From positions 215,786 through 279,785 of the forward strand of contig NZ_JASITE010000010.1 of NCBI RefSeq assembly GCF_030767025.1: 64,000 nucleotides of DNA. The letters run 5' to 3'. The notes under the pieces were generated by a model. That model saw only the letters and a program-made list of their open reading frames with translations, was not told the origin of the DNA and searched no databases. A program made the position numbers and the translations under genes. Below are positions 26,435 to 34,556 of this stretch, one piece after another; positions within the stretch are counted from its first letter, which is position 1; every line of letters begins with the position of its first letter. This DNA is from Nocardia sp. CC227C (lineage in GTDB: Bacteria; Actinomycetota; Actinomycetes; Mycobacteriales; Mycobacteriaceae).

Positions 26435-27376
26435 ATGAATCGCGGACGCTGCGACGGCATCCTGCTGGCGGCCGGTGCCGGTACCCGCTACGGCATGCCG
26501 AAAGTCCTGGCCGAGGACGGTGCGTGGCTGCGCGGCGCGGTCCATGCCCTGCATGCGGGCGGCTGCGAGCGGGTGTATGTGGTCCTCGGCGCGACCGGAC
26601 CGCCCCACCGCACCCACGACGACTCCCCCCTTCCGCGATGGCAGGTCTCGCAAACGCACGGCATCCTCATCCCCGCCGTCGCCCGGCCGGTATGGGCAGG
26701 CGATTGGGCGACGGGTATGAGCGCCTCACTCCGCGCGGGTCTGGCCGCCGTCGTCGCACACCCGATCAGCCCGCGGGTGCGGCCCCGGCGAGGCGGCGGG
26801 CATGCCGACAGCACGGTCGCGCTGTCCCGGCCGCCGAGTGGGCACGTCGACGGCACACCGGCGGGTACCGGATCCGCGCGCGGGGAAGCCGACATCGCAG
26901 CGGCCGGTGGCGAGACCGGACTCGGTCGACCCGAAGCGGCAGGGTTCCGCCCACTCGACGCGAGCGCGAGCCGGGCGGCCGAGGCCGATGCGTGCCCCGC
27001 GGCTCCCACCGGCACGAGCGGGACGCCCGAGTCCGGGGCTACGGCGGCCGCATTCGGCGGCCCACCCGAGTTCGTGGCGATCATGCCGGTGGATACGCCG
27101 GACGTCGGGCCGGAGGTGGTTTCCCGGGTCATCACCGCCGCACGGGGGGCCGAGAGTGGCTTGGCGCGGGCGGTGTTCGACGGGCGGCCGGGCCATCCGG
27201 TGGTGATCGGTCGCGGGCATTGGGCGGGCGTGACTGTGGCATCGACCGGAAAAACGGGCGCGGCCTCTTATTTGCGCGAACGAGCCGATATGGTGTGCGT
27301 CACGTGTGGCGATGTGGCGACGGGGTGGGACCACGACCATCCCCGGCACGGACACACGCCGAGTGGGAGCAAATGA
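26435..27376 (+). CDS. MocA/MobA-like nucleotidyltransferase with a low-complexity insert
   Basis: A 313-residue protein. The start is a molybdenum-cofactor nucleotidyltransferase (GILLAAGAGTRYGMPK, then GMSASLRAGL near 95), and the end carries VAIMPVDTPDVGPEVV and the GRPGHPVVIG motif of the family. Between them, about residues 110-212, lies a Gly/Ala/Arg/Pro/Thr-rich segment of about 100 residues absent from normal members of about 190-200 residues. The stop overlaps the XdhC start. The likely role is making the cytosine-dinucleotide form of the cofactor for xanthine dehydrogenase; whether the insert is tolerated is unknown. Confidence 0.82.
   Translation: MNRGRCDGILLAAGAGTRYGMPKVLAEDGAWLRGAVHALHAGGCERVYVVLGATGPPHRTHDDSPLPRWQVSQTHGILIPAVARPVWAGDWATGMSASLRAGLAAVVAHPISPRVRPRRGGGHADSTVALSRPPSGHVDGTPAGTGSARGEADIAAAGGETGLGRPEAAGFRPLDASASRAAEADACPAAPTGTSGTPESGATAAAFGGPPEFVAIMPVDTPDVGPEVVSRVITAARGAESGLARAVFDGRPGHPVVIGRGHWAGVTVASTGKTGAASYLRERADMVCVTCGDVATGWDHDHPRHGHTPSGSK
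26765..27065 (+). repeat. low-complexity insert inside the MocA-like gene
   Basis: About 300 bases of GC-rich degenerate sequence keep the reading frame but encode no recognisable fold. It contains CACCGGCACGAGCGGG (around 27008-27024), a 16-mer also present in the intergenic repeat tract near 29337. Confidence 0.6.
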
Positions 27377-28425
27377 TGCGGGATATCGTCGAGGATCTGT
27401 TGCGCGTGTGGCACAGCGGCCGCACCGCCGGATTGGCCACCCTGGTGCGCGCGGTGGGATCGACGCCCCTGCCGGTCGGCTCGGCCATGATGGTCGACGC
27501 CGAGGGCCGGGCGTTCGGATCGGTGTCGGCGGGCTGCGCCGAGGCCGAGGTGTACCAGGCCGCCCTGGCGGCGGCGCAGACCGGACACCGGGCCATGCAC
27601 CGTTTCGGCCCCGCCACCGGCATGGACTGCGGGGGCACCATCGACGTGTTCGCGGAGCCGTTCTCGCGCAACCACTTTCCCGAATTCCCGACGGTGGCCG
27701 CCGATATCGTGGCGCAGCGACAGGTCACCGTGTTCACGGTGGTGTGGCATTCGGATCCGGACGTGATCGGCCAGCATCTGGTGACCGACCGCAAGCACGG
27801 CACCGAACTGGTCTCCCTGCCCGACTCCGATGTGTTCGTCTCCTCCTTCACCCGGCCGCCGCGCCTGATTCTGGTGGGGGCCAACGCGTTCGCCGCCGCA
27901 CTGGCGACACAGGCACGCCTCGTCGGCTACCGTGTGACGCTCTGCGACCCCCGCCCCACCTTCGCCAGCCCCGAGGCGTATCCGCGGTGCGAGGTGGTCG
28001 TCGACTGGCCGCACCGCTACCTCAACACCCAGTCCGCGGCAGGTGAAATCGACAGCAGCACAGCGATAGTCGTGCTGTCCCACGATGCCAAGTTCGAGAT
28101 CCCGTTGCTCACCGTGGCACTGCGACTACCCGAGCTCGGCTACCTGGCCGCCGTGGGTTCCCGACAGGTCCACGCCCGCCGCCTGGAGGCGCTCCAGGCC
28201 GGCGGCTTCGACGCCGCCACGCTGTCCCGCCTGCACGCCCCCGCGGGCCTGGACCTGGGCGGACGGACCGCCCCCGAAGCCGCCCTCGCCATCACCGCCG
28301 AACTCCTCGCGGCACGCAACGGAACCTCCGCGGCTCCCCTCTCCGTCCGCACCGGCCCGATCCACCCGACCACCGCCGAAGCACGCACCGGGGCGCGGGG
28401 GCCGGAGAGTCATTCCCTCACCTGA
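27373..28425 (+). CDS. XdhC/CoxI family protein
   Basis: A 350-residue XdhC-type protein. The N-terminal XdhC_CoxI domain shows VRAVGSTPLPVGSAMMV and SAGCAEAEVY (Cys about 57), and the C-terminal Rossmann domain starts at RLILVGANAFAAALA near 155 with LCDPRPTFA. XdhC binds the molybdenum cofactor, helps add the terminal sulfur and delivers it to xanthine dehydrogenase. The ATG overlaps the stop of the MocA-like gene; ATG at 27376 is an alternative. The last 30 residues are low-complexity. The xdhAB genes are not in the window. Confidence 0.88.
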   Translation: MMRDIVEDLLRVWHSGRTAGLATLVRAVGSTPLPVGSAMMVDAEGRAFGSVSAGCAEAEVYQAALAAAQTGHRAMHRFGPATGMDCGGTIDVFAEPFSRNHFPEFPTVAADIVAQRQVTVFTVVWHSDPDVIGQHLVTDRKHGTELVSLPDSDVFVSSFTRPPRLILVGANAFAAALATQARLVGYRVTLCDPRPTFASPEAYPRCEVVVDWPHRYLNTQSAAGEIDSSTAIVVLSHDAKFEIPLLTVALRLPELGYLAAVGSRQVHARRLEALQAGGFDAATLSRLHAPAGLDLGGRTAPEAALAITAELLAARNGTSAAPLSVRTGPIHPTTAEARTGARGPESHSLT

Positions 28426-28612
28426 GGTCCGGCTGCTCCGCGTAGACCTCCGCCGGCACCGACATGGCGAACAGCCGATCGGCCTCGATATCGATCCCGG
28501 ATGCGGTCGGCGCGGCGATGTTTCGCTCGATCAGGCTGTCCGCCCTGGTGAACAGCCCGTCGGCCGCGGTATCGGCGGATACGCTCGCGGGCCGTTCCTC
28601 GGTCCACTCCAC
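28418..28612 (-). CDS. small hypothetical protein
   Basis: A possible 64-residue acidic protein from GTG at 28612. The family is not recognised. It stands in the same frame as the membrane protein gene upstream: between that gene's TGA (28661) and this GTG the frame stays open, so it might be a read-through extension or a decayed C-terminus rather than a separate gene. The ribosome site is weak. It converges with xdhC, overlapping by eight bases. Confidence 0.35.
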   Translation of the reverse strand: MEWTEERPASVSADTAADGLFTRADSLIERNIAAPTASGIDIEADRLFAMSVPAEVYAEQPDLR

Positions 28613-28660
28613 CTGCTGATCTCGGCGGCGTCGAACCGCGCGAACGTTACGGGTGCGGGC

Positions 28661-29065
28661 TCACCAGGTCGGTTCGAACCAGTCGCGGGCCTCGCGACGG
28701 AAGAGCAGCACGATCACCGCGAGTGAGGCGACGATGCCGAGCGGGCCGGGCGGGCGGCCGTCGGTGATGGACGGCACCGTCCACAGCATATTGAGCACCG
28801 CCAGCAGGATCGCGGCGATGCGCACCGACTGGCCCTCGGAGTTGAAGGTGAGACCCACCAGCCCCATCAGGAATCCGGGTACGAACGGTAGCGCGGTCGT
28901 CACCGCCGCCGAGGTGCCGAGCAGCCAGCCGGAGGCGGCCGTGCACACCACGCCGACCGCCGCGAAACCCAGCACGATCACCTGCGCGGCCCGCACCGAC
29001 CGCGGCATCCGGTACTCGTACTCGGTCGCCGCCGAGTACTCCGCCGGAAACCACTGCTCGGACAT
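28661..29065 (-). CDS. four-helix membrane protein of unknown function
   Basis: A 134-residue protein with a tyrosine-rich polar N-terminus (MSEQWFPAEYSAATEYEYRM) and four hydrophobic segments at about 25-45, 48-66, 80-96 and 107-120. GGGGAGGAG gives a strong ribosome site before the ATG at 29065. It resembles unassigned small actinobacterial integral membrane proteins; no function can be named. Its stop is followed in frame by the open stretch of the small ORF at 28418-28612. Confidence 0.65.
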   Translation of the reverse strand: MSEQWFPAEYSAATEYEYRMPRSVRAAQVIVLGFAAVGVVCTAASGWLLGTSAAVTTALPFVPGFLMGLVGLTFNSEGQSVRIAAILLAVLNMLWTVPSITDGRPPGPLGIVASLAVIVLLFRREARDWFEPTW

Positions 29066-29586
29066 CAGCTCCTCCCCTGCCGCAGGTGACCTGCCGCGCC
29101 GGGAACAGCGAGCCGGACCGCCCGCCCGGCTCGGCGACTCCGATCGCCAGCGTAACCCCCCGACCGGCCGGTTCCCCGACACCGCGCCGATGCCGAACAC
29201 GTCACCCCGGACACGGGAGCAAGGACCCAGCCACACCCGCCCATCGCGACGCACCCGACGAACCCGACGCCTCGCACGACGGACGCGGTCCACGCTGGTA
29301 GTGGCGCAGTCGACCAACCCGCACGGCAGACACAGCGCACCGGCACGAGCGGGGACGGCACACCCGCACTTCCCGGGCCGGAGCGCCAATGCGGGCGAAG
29401 TCGGCACCGACACCAGCGGAGACAACGCACCGGCACGAGCGGAGGCATCGCGCCGACACGAGCGGAGACAGCACACCGGCCACGAGTGGAGGCATCGCGC
29501 CGACGCTGCGGGGCGGCGCACCCCGGCATGGGTGGGGGCAGCGCATCGGCACCACCGGGGCGGAGCGCCGGGTGCGAACGGATTGT
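29066..29586. repeat. degenerate GC-rich repeat tract, no gene
   Basis: A 521-base stretch without a convincing gene. From about 29330 to 29570 a unit resembling CACCGGCACGAGCGGAGACA recurs in degenerate form, with CATCGCGCCGAC alternating (twice near 29446 and 29492). Long open frames exist on both strands but only through lack of stops. The 16-mer CACCGGCACGAGCGGG also occurs inside the MocA-like insert. Origin unknown. Confidence 0.6.
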
Positions 29587-30528
29587 TCAGCCGGCGCGGA
29601 CCGCTTCCAGTTCGGTGACGCGGACGGTCGGGGCGAGCCGGTCGCGCAACGCGCGGTCGATCTCGCCGGCGACCGGGATGACGACGGCGGCGGCCGAAGT
29701 GGCTACCGCGTCGATGAGCAGGGCGGGCCAGTCGGGTTCGCGGGAACGGGACAGACCCGCGATGACGGCCGCCGCGGCGGCGTCACCCGCACCGGTGGGA
29801 TTGCCCGCGAGCGGTTCGGGCAGGGCCGCGGACCACGCCCGGGTCGGGGTGACCGCGACCATGCCCGCACCGCCGCGGGTGACGATCACCGCGCCCACAC
29901 CACGCGCGACGAGCGGCTCGGCGGCGGCCAGGATATCGGCGGGCGTGGTCGCGGGCTGCCTCGTGAGCCGCTCCAGCTCTTCGGCATTCGGCATGAGAAC
30001 GACGCCGGGCACACCGGCCGCGAGTTCCAGTGCGGGCCCGTCCACATCGCAGACCACGGGCACGCCCGCATCGGCGGCCAGCCGCGCCAGCTCGGCGGGA
30101 ACGCTCACATCCACCCCGCCGGGCAGCGACCCCGCGATCACCACGCCGCTGCTGTCGGAGAGCAGCCCGCTCACCCGCACCCGCAGCTGTTCCACCGCGT
30201 GCGCGTCGGAGATGCGGGCACCGGGCTCCCACAGCGCGGTGGCGGTGCCGTCATCGGATTCGCTGATCACCACCGTGCGCCGCACCCAGGGCAGCGCGTG
30301 CACGAAATCCACCGGCATCTCCAGTTCGGCGGCGGCCGCGAAGGAGTGGTCGGAGAAGCCGGTGGCCCGCGCGTACCGGCCGAGCTGATTGAGCACCCGG
30401 GTGACATTGATACCGCGACCGCCGATGCGCTGATCGACCGATCGCACCCGATGGGCCCGGCCACGGTCGAAACGCTCGACCCGATAGGTCATGTCGTAGG
30501 CCGGGTTCATGGTCACGGTGAGGATCAC
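29587..30528 (-). CDS. PfkB-family sugar-phosphate kinase (1-phosphofructokinase-like)
   Basis: A 313-residue PfkB kinase of the FruK/LacC type: it opens with ILTVTMNPAYD, has GGRGINVTRVLNQLG near 36, and the catalytic GNPTGAGD motif near 252 whose Asp is the base. Members phosphorylate fructose-1-phosphate or tagatose-6-phosphate. Position behind nagA suggests amino-sugar or hexose-phosphate catabolism; no PTS genes accompany it, so the true substrate is open. GTG start at 30528 with a weak ribosome site. Eighty-two bases separate it from the nagA stop. Confidence 0.85.
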   Translation of the reverse strand: MILTVTMNPAYDMTYRVERFDRGRAHRVRSVDQRIGGRGINVTRVLNQLGRYARATGFSDHSFAAAAELEMPVDFVHALPWVRRTVVISESDDGTATALWEPGARISDAHAVEQLRVRVSGLLSDSSGVVIAGSLPGGVDVSVPAELARLAADAGVPVVCDVDGPALELAAGVPGVVLMPNAEELERLTRQPATTPADILAAAEPLVARGVGAVIVTRGGAGMVAVTPTRAWSAALPEPLAGNPTGAGDAAAAAVIAGLSRSREPDWPALLIDAVATSAAAVVIPVAGEIDRALRDRLAPTVRVTELEAVRAG

Positions 30529-30610
30529 CCTGCTAACTCTGCCCGTCTCGCGGGCCGATGCAAGCCCTTGATTCGGATAGGGGCCGCGGCAGCGCGGGAA
30601 CCCCCGCGGA

Positions 30611-31777
30611 TCACGACAGCCAGCGGCCCCGGCGCAGCACCCGCCGCAGTCCCAGTTCGTCGTCCACCACGAGCACGTCCGCGTACCGGCCGGGGCACAG
30701 ATCGCCGACGTCGGTCAGCCCCAGCGCTACCGCCGGGGTGAGGCTCGCCGCCCGTACCGCCTCGGCCAGCGATATGCCGCATTCCCGCACCGCCCAGGCC
30801 ACGCCCTGGAGCAGATGCGAGGTGCCGCCCGCGATGGAGCCGTCCTCGGTCCGCGCCACGCCGCCGCGGACCTCCAGCTCGCGCGTGCCGAGCCGGTAGC
30901 GCCCGTCGGGCATCCCGGCGGCCCGCGTGGCATCGGTGACCAGCGCGATCTGGTCCTCCGCGACGGCGAAGACCATGGTGCCGAATCCGGCGTCGACGTG
31001 CACCCCGTCGCCGATCAGCTCCACGATGATCTGTCCCCGCGAGGCGGCGGTGAGCGCGGCGGCGCCCGCACCGGACGCGCGGTGGTGGATCGGCGGCATG
31101 CCATTGCCCAAGTGGGTCACCGAGGTGGCGAACCCGTTGGGCCGCAATGCCTTCGAGAAGGCGTCGAAGTCCGCTTCGCTGTGCCCGAGGGCCACCATCG
31201 CGCCGCGGTCGGCGAGCGTCCGGGCCACCGTGTCGAACCCGGGCAGTTCGGGTGCGAGCGTCATGATCCGCAGATGCCCGCCCCCGGCGTCGAGCAGCCG
31301 GGAGGTGAGCCGCGGATCGGGCGCGAGCAGATGGCGCCGGTCGTGCGCGCCGCAGCGGGCGTGCGCCAGGAACGGCCCTTCCACGTGGATGCCGCCGATC
31401 AGGCCGACGGCGGCGAGTTCGCGCAGCAGGGCGACCTGCTCCACCATCTCGTCGGCGGGCGCGGTGACGATGCTCGCGAGAATCGTGGTGGTGCCCAGCG
31501 CGTGGTGGTATTCGGCGGCCGCCGTCGCCTCCTCGGCGTCGAGGGTGTCGAATCCGTGCCCTCCCCCGCCATGGTTGTGGATGTCCACCAGGCCCGGCAG
31601 CAGCGTGCCGACCGGCAGCGGCGTGGGCGAGTAGGGCCGCTGCGCCTTCCAGTCGGTGAAGGAGCGCACGGCGGTGATGCGTTCTCCGGAGACCGTCACC
31701 ACGCCGTCCTCGAACGGATATCCGGTGGAGACGACCCGGCCCCGCAGGTGCAACTCGAGATGTAGTTCGGCACTCAC
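30611..31777 (-). CDS. nagA: N-acetylglucosamine-6-phosphate deacetylase
   Basis: A 388-residue amidohydrolase. Metal and active-site motifs are visible: VDIHNHGG near 65, HVEGPF (metal Glu) near 128, ALGHSEADF near 195, THLGNGMPPIHHR near 217 and TDATRAAGMPDG (catalytic Asp) near 279. It removes acetate from GlcNAc-6-phosphate, feeding chitin and cell-wall sugars into glycolysis. It starts at GTG overlapping the stop of a 10-codon leader with a better ribosome site, so initiation is probably coupled. The PfkB-type kinase gene follows. Confidence 0.92.
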   Translation of the reverse strand: MSAELHLELHLRGRVVSTGYPFEDGVVTVSGERITAVRSFTDWKAQRPYSPTPLPVGTLLPGLVDIHNHGGGGHGFDTLDAEEATAAAEYHHALGTTTILASIVTAPADEMVEQVALLRELAAVGLIGGIHVEGPFLAHARCGAHDRRHLLAPDPRLTSRLLDAGGGHLRIMTLAPELPGFDTVARTLADRGAMVALGHSEADFDAFSKALRPNGFATSVTHLGNGMPPIHHRASGAGAAALTAASRGQIIVELIGDGVHVDAGFGTMVFAVAEDQIALVTDATRAAGMPDGRYRLGTRELEVRGGVARTEDGSIAGGTSHLLQGVAWAVRECGISLAEAVRAASLTPAVALGLTDVGDLCPGRYADVLVVDDELGLRRVLRRGRWLS

Positions 31778-31806
31778 TGCGACGCCCCGTGCTTCTTCGT
31801 ATTCAT
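31774..31806 (-). CDS. 10-codon leader peptide overlapping the nagA start
   Basis: The peptide MNTKKHGASQ has a clear purine-rich site (CGGGGGA, five bases before ATG). Its TGA overlaps the nagA GTG (GTGA), while nagA itself has no good ribosome site. A coupled leader is inferred. Confidence 0.45.
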   Translation of the reverse strand: MNTKKHGASQ

Positions 31807-32288
31807 GACATTCCCCCGTATCCGGCGAACAGTGCGGTCCCCGACAGATCCGCACATGCGCCAAGAGTCCCGCCGCGCGCGTGGGGCGAATTCGCCGCGC
31901 CGCGCGATCGGCTCCGGGCACACCGGATGAACCATACCGAGCAGTCCATCGGCGGGTGCGCCCACCACATTCGATGCCGCCGCACCCGGCGACAACCCAT
32001 CCCGTGCATCCACCGTCCCATTCTCCGCCTCCCACCGTATGCGCACCGCGACATCCGCACTCGCCCTTGGGAATACAACATCTCGGCCGCGACAAGGACC
32101 ACAGGCGCCCCGAATCCGCTCCGCAGGCCGCCGACCGGCGGCGATCCGGCCGGTCCGGCCGCCCCGGACCGGCCGCCGATCGAACACCGCGATACCCCGG
32201 AATGGACAGATGATCATGAACGAGGCGGTCGGCGGCACTCTCCGTGGTGGCGAATTTCGTTGCCGATCGGAGATATTCACGTAGCAGG
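31807..32288. other. gene-free region upstream of nagA and of the DUF4254 gene
   Basis: A 482-base divergent spacer. Frames open by chance encode Arg/Pro-rich sequence without family features. No clear DasR-type operator, terminator or RNA was found. It must contain the nagA promoter on the minus strand and the DUF4254 promoter on the plus strand. Confidence 0.5.
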
Positions 32289-32738
32289 ATGGCCGCCGTG
32301 CACCCGCTCCCAACCAAGAACCTGCTGCTGCGGGCCTGCCGCGGCCTGCCTCCCGACGACCATCCGGTGCTGCGGTACGCCGGTCTGCTCGCGGACCTGC
32401 ACGAGCGCCGCCTAGCCGCCCGCCCCGGCGCTACCGCCGCCATCGACCACCACCGCGCCCGCCTCGTGCACGATATCGACCGCTGGGTCGCCACCGCGTC
32501 ACCGAAGGCCGAACGAGACGCTCGCCTGCACACCGAGACCGTCGGCACGGTCGTCGACCGCCTGGCCCAGTTCTCGGCACTGGCCTACCTCACCCTGACC
32601 ACCTGCCCCGACGAGGCCGTCCACGACGCCTCCACCCGCCTCACCGAACTCGCCACCGCCTACGAGGACCTCGCCCAAGACGTCGCCGCGGGCCGCCGCC
32701 GCCTCCCCAACCTCCTGGTCGAGAGCGACTACGAGTAG
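32289..32738 (+). CDS. DUF4254 domain protein
   Basis: A 149-residue helical protein with the order seen in DUF4254 proteins of Nocardia and relatives: LPTKNLLLRACRG, HPVLRYAGLLADLHERRL, an IDHHRARLVHDIDRW helix, HTETVGTVVDRLAQFSALAY and a final helix with LATAYEDLAQDVAAG. Function unknown. ATG at 32289 follows AGCAGG; a GTG nine bases later is possible. It converges with ligB. Confidence 0.7.
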   Translation: MAAVHPLPTKNLLLRACRGLPPDDHPVLRYAGLLADLHERRLAARPGATAAIDHHRARLVHDIDRWVATASPKAERDARLHTETVGTVVDRLAQFSALAYLTLTTCPDEAVHDASTRLTELATAYEDLAQDVAAGRRRLPNLLVESDYE

Positions 32739-32745
32739 CCGCGCC

Positions 32746-32764
32746 GCGCCGCCATCGGCGGCGC
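32746..32764. terminator. hairpin between the DUF4254 gene and ligB
   Basis: GCGCCGCC-ATC-GGCGGCGC, a perfect 8-bp stem just after the DUF4254 stop, in a convergent gap. Weak bidirectional terminator candidate. Confidence 0.4.
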
Positions 32765-32893
32765 CCGCGAGAGGGTGGGCGCCGCCGACCGTGCGACGGA
32801 CGGGTCGAGGCAGGAGCGGCCCATCCGGTCGGCTGCCCGGGCGCGCGACCCGGGTGAGCGCGCTGGACAGCGCGGTACCTCGGCCGCGTTGGC

Positions 32894-34462
32894 TCACGGG
32901 GCGGGCGGGGTGCCCGGCAGGAGGGCTCGCACGGTGTCGATGGTGTCGGCTTGGGCGGGTTCCTTGTCGGGGCGGTAGCGGACCACGCGGGCGAAGCGCA
33001 GGGCCACCCCACCGGCGTAGCGGGAGCTGGTCTGGACGCCGTCGATGGCGATCTCCACGACCAGTTCGGGGCGCAGGTAGACGGTGGTGCTGTCGCGGTC
33101 GCGTTCATGACGCGGGAATTCGGCGGTCTGCCAGTGCAGGAGCGCATCGGTGAGGCCCTTGAAGGTCTTGCCGACCATGACCGGCTCGCCGCCGTCGGGG
33201 TCGCGCGCGCCGAGGTGCAGGTTGGACAGGTAGCCGGTGCGGCGGCCGTAGCCCCATTCCGCGCCGAGGACGATCAGGTCGAGCGTGTGCGTGGGCTTGA
33301 TCTTCTGCCAGGCGCGACCGCGCCGCCCGGCGGCGTACACCGAATCCAGGGATTTGATCATGATCCCCTCGTGCCCGGCGGCCAGCGCACCGTCGAAGTA
33401 CTCGGCGGCAGCCTCCGCATCCGGCGCGATGAGCGCCGGAATACTGTGCCCGGGAGCCACTTTCGTCAATGCGGCACGCCGGTCCCGCAGCGGCGCGTCG
33501 AGCAGGTCGTCCCCGTCCAGGTGCAGGCAGTCGAAGAAGTACGGGTGCAGCAGCAGATCGCGGGTCGAGTTCGCCCGCGCCAGTCCGGGATCGCTCGCCA
33601 CCAGCGCCGGATCGGAGGCGAAGCGACTCATAGTCTCCTGGAACGGGCGTGGCCGCCCGGAGTCGTTCAGCGCCAGCGTCTCACCGTCGAGCACCACACT
33701 GGTGCAGTCCAATCCCCGCACCAGCCCGACCAATTCGGGCACACCGGCGGTGATGTCGCGCAGCGTGCGGGTGAACACCCAGACCCGCTCACCGTCGCGG
33801 TGCACCTGAATCCGCGCTCCGTCCATCTTGTGCTCGACGCTCACCTCACCCTCGAACTCCGCCAGGGCGGCGTCCAGGGCCGAGCCGGGCGAGGCCAGCA
33901 TGGGTTGCAGCGGCCGCCCCACCTCCAGCCGGAAGGCCGCGAGCGCCGCCGCCCCGCCGGTCTTGGCCGCCACCGCCGTCACCGGCAGCCGCCCGGAGAG
34001 CATGTGCGCCCGCCGCACCGCCGCCACCGGGACCTCGAACGCCACCGCCACCGCCTCGGCGACCACCGCCGTCAAGGCCCCCTGCCGCAATTCCCCCGTG
34101 AGCAGCCGGAGCAGGAAGTCCCGTTCCGCGGCGGTCGCCGCCGACAGCAGCTCCACCAGCAGTTCGCGCCGCCGCTCCACCGACCCGGCCCCGGAGGTGG
34201 CGGCGAGTTCGCTCAGCACGCCGTCCACCGCGCCGACGGTGAGGGTCGCCTCCGTCGCCGGGTCCACCGCGACGGCGGTCAGCGTGCGCCAGCCCGCCCC
34301 CACGCGCCCCTGCGGCAGATCACCCGAAACCCACGCCACCACCTGCGCCAACTCATCCGTCGTCACCCGCTCGAGCAGCGCCGCGAGCGTGGCGATCTTG
34401 GTCTTGCGCGAGGTGGTCGAGCGCACCGACTCCGACGCCCGCACCACATCCGACAACAGCAC
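32894..34462 (-). CDS. ligB: ATP-dependent DNA ligase
   Basis: A 522-residue ATP-dependent ligase with the N-terminal helical DNA-binding domain (about 1-170), the nucleotidyltransferase domain whose adenylated lysine is in EHKMDGARIQVH, motif III FFDCLHLDG, motif IV EGIMIKSLDS, motif V AWQKIKP and a C-terminal OB fold. It corresponds to LigB (Rv3062), a non-essential ligase thought to act in repair. The GTG at 34462 is chosen because LigB proteins begin with LLSDVV-like sequence; a longer frame would run into the ramB start. Confidence 0.9.
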   Translation of the reverse strand: MLLSDVVRASESVRSTTSRKTKIATLAALLERVTTDELAQVVAWVSGDLPQGRVGAGWRTLTAVAVDPATEATLTVGAVDGVLSELAATSGAGSVERRRELLVELLSAATAAERDFLLRLLTGELRQGALTAVVAEAVAVAFEVPVAAVRRAHMLSGRLPVTAVAAKTGGAAALAAFRLEVGRPLQPMLASPGSALDAALAEFEGEVSVEHKMDGARIQVHRDGERVWVFTRTLRDITAGVPELVGLVRGLDCTSVVLDGETLALNDSGRPRPFQETMSRFASDPALVASDPGLARANSTRDLLLHPYFFDCLHLDGDDLLDAPLRDRRAALTKVAPGHSIPALIAPDAEAAAEYFDGALAAGHEGIMIKSLDSVYAAGRRGRAWQKIKPTHTLDLIVLGAEWGYGRRTGYLSNLHLGARDPDGGEPVMVGKTFKGLTDALLHWQTAEFPRHERDRDSTTVYLRPELVVEIAIDGVQTSSRYAGGVALRFARVVRYRPDKEPAQADTIDTVRALLPGTPPAP

Positions 34463-34505
34463 GGATTCGACGGTAACCCGGGGGTGTGACACATTGCTCA
34501 GCAGT

Positions 34506-34556
34506 TCTGTGAAATTCCCATTGGCAGCTCTGCTAAACCCGGCATAACCTGGACAT
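34506..34556 (+). promoter_or_regulatory. ramB promoter with RamB-like motifs, probably leaderless
   Basis: A -35 TTGGCA (34521-34526) and -10 CATAAC (34543-34548) are 16 bases apart, placing the transcript start at or beside the ATG at 34557, and there is no ribosome site. TCTGTGAAATTC (34506-34517) and TCTGCTAAAC (34529-34538) match elements upstream of aceA; the second lies between -35 and -10, suiting self-repression. Confidence 0.55.

Noticed and set aside
29330..29586. CRISPR array
   Set aside because: Units are degenerate, irregularly spaced and not separated by unique spacers of constant length; no cas genes.
29389..30741. A 450-codon plus-strand open frame across the repeat tract and the PfkB kinase
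   Set aside because: It is antisense to a clear kinase gene and to repeats; composition is His/Gly/Arg-rich, typical of shadow frames in GC-rich DNA.
31774..32313. A 179-codon minus-strand open frame covering the nagA upstream region
   Set aside because: Arg/Pro-rich random-looking sequence with no domain; only its last ten codons have a ribosome site, and these are reported as a leader.
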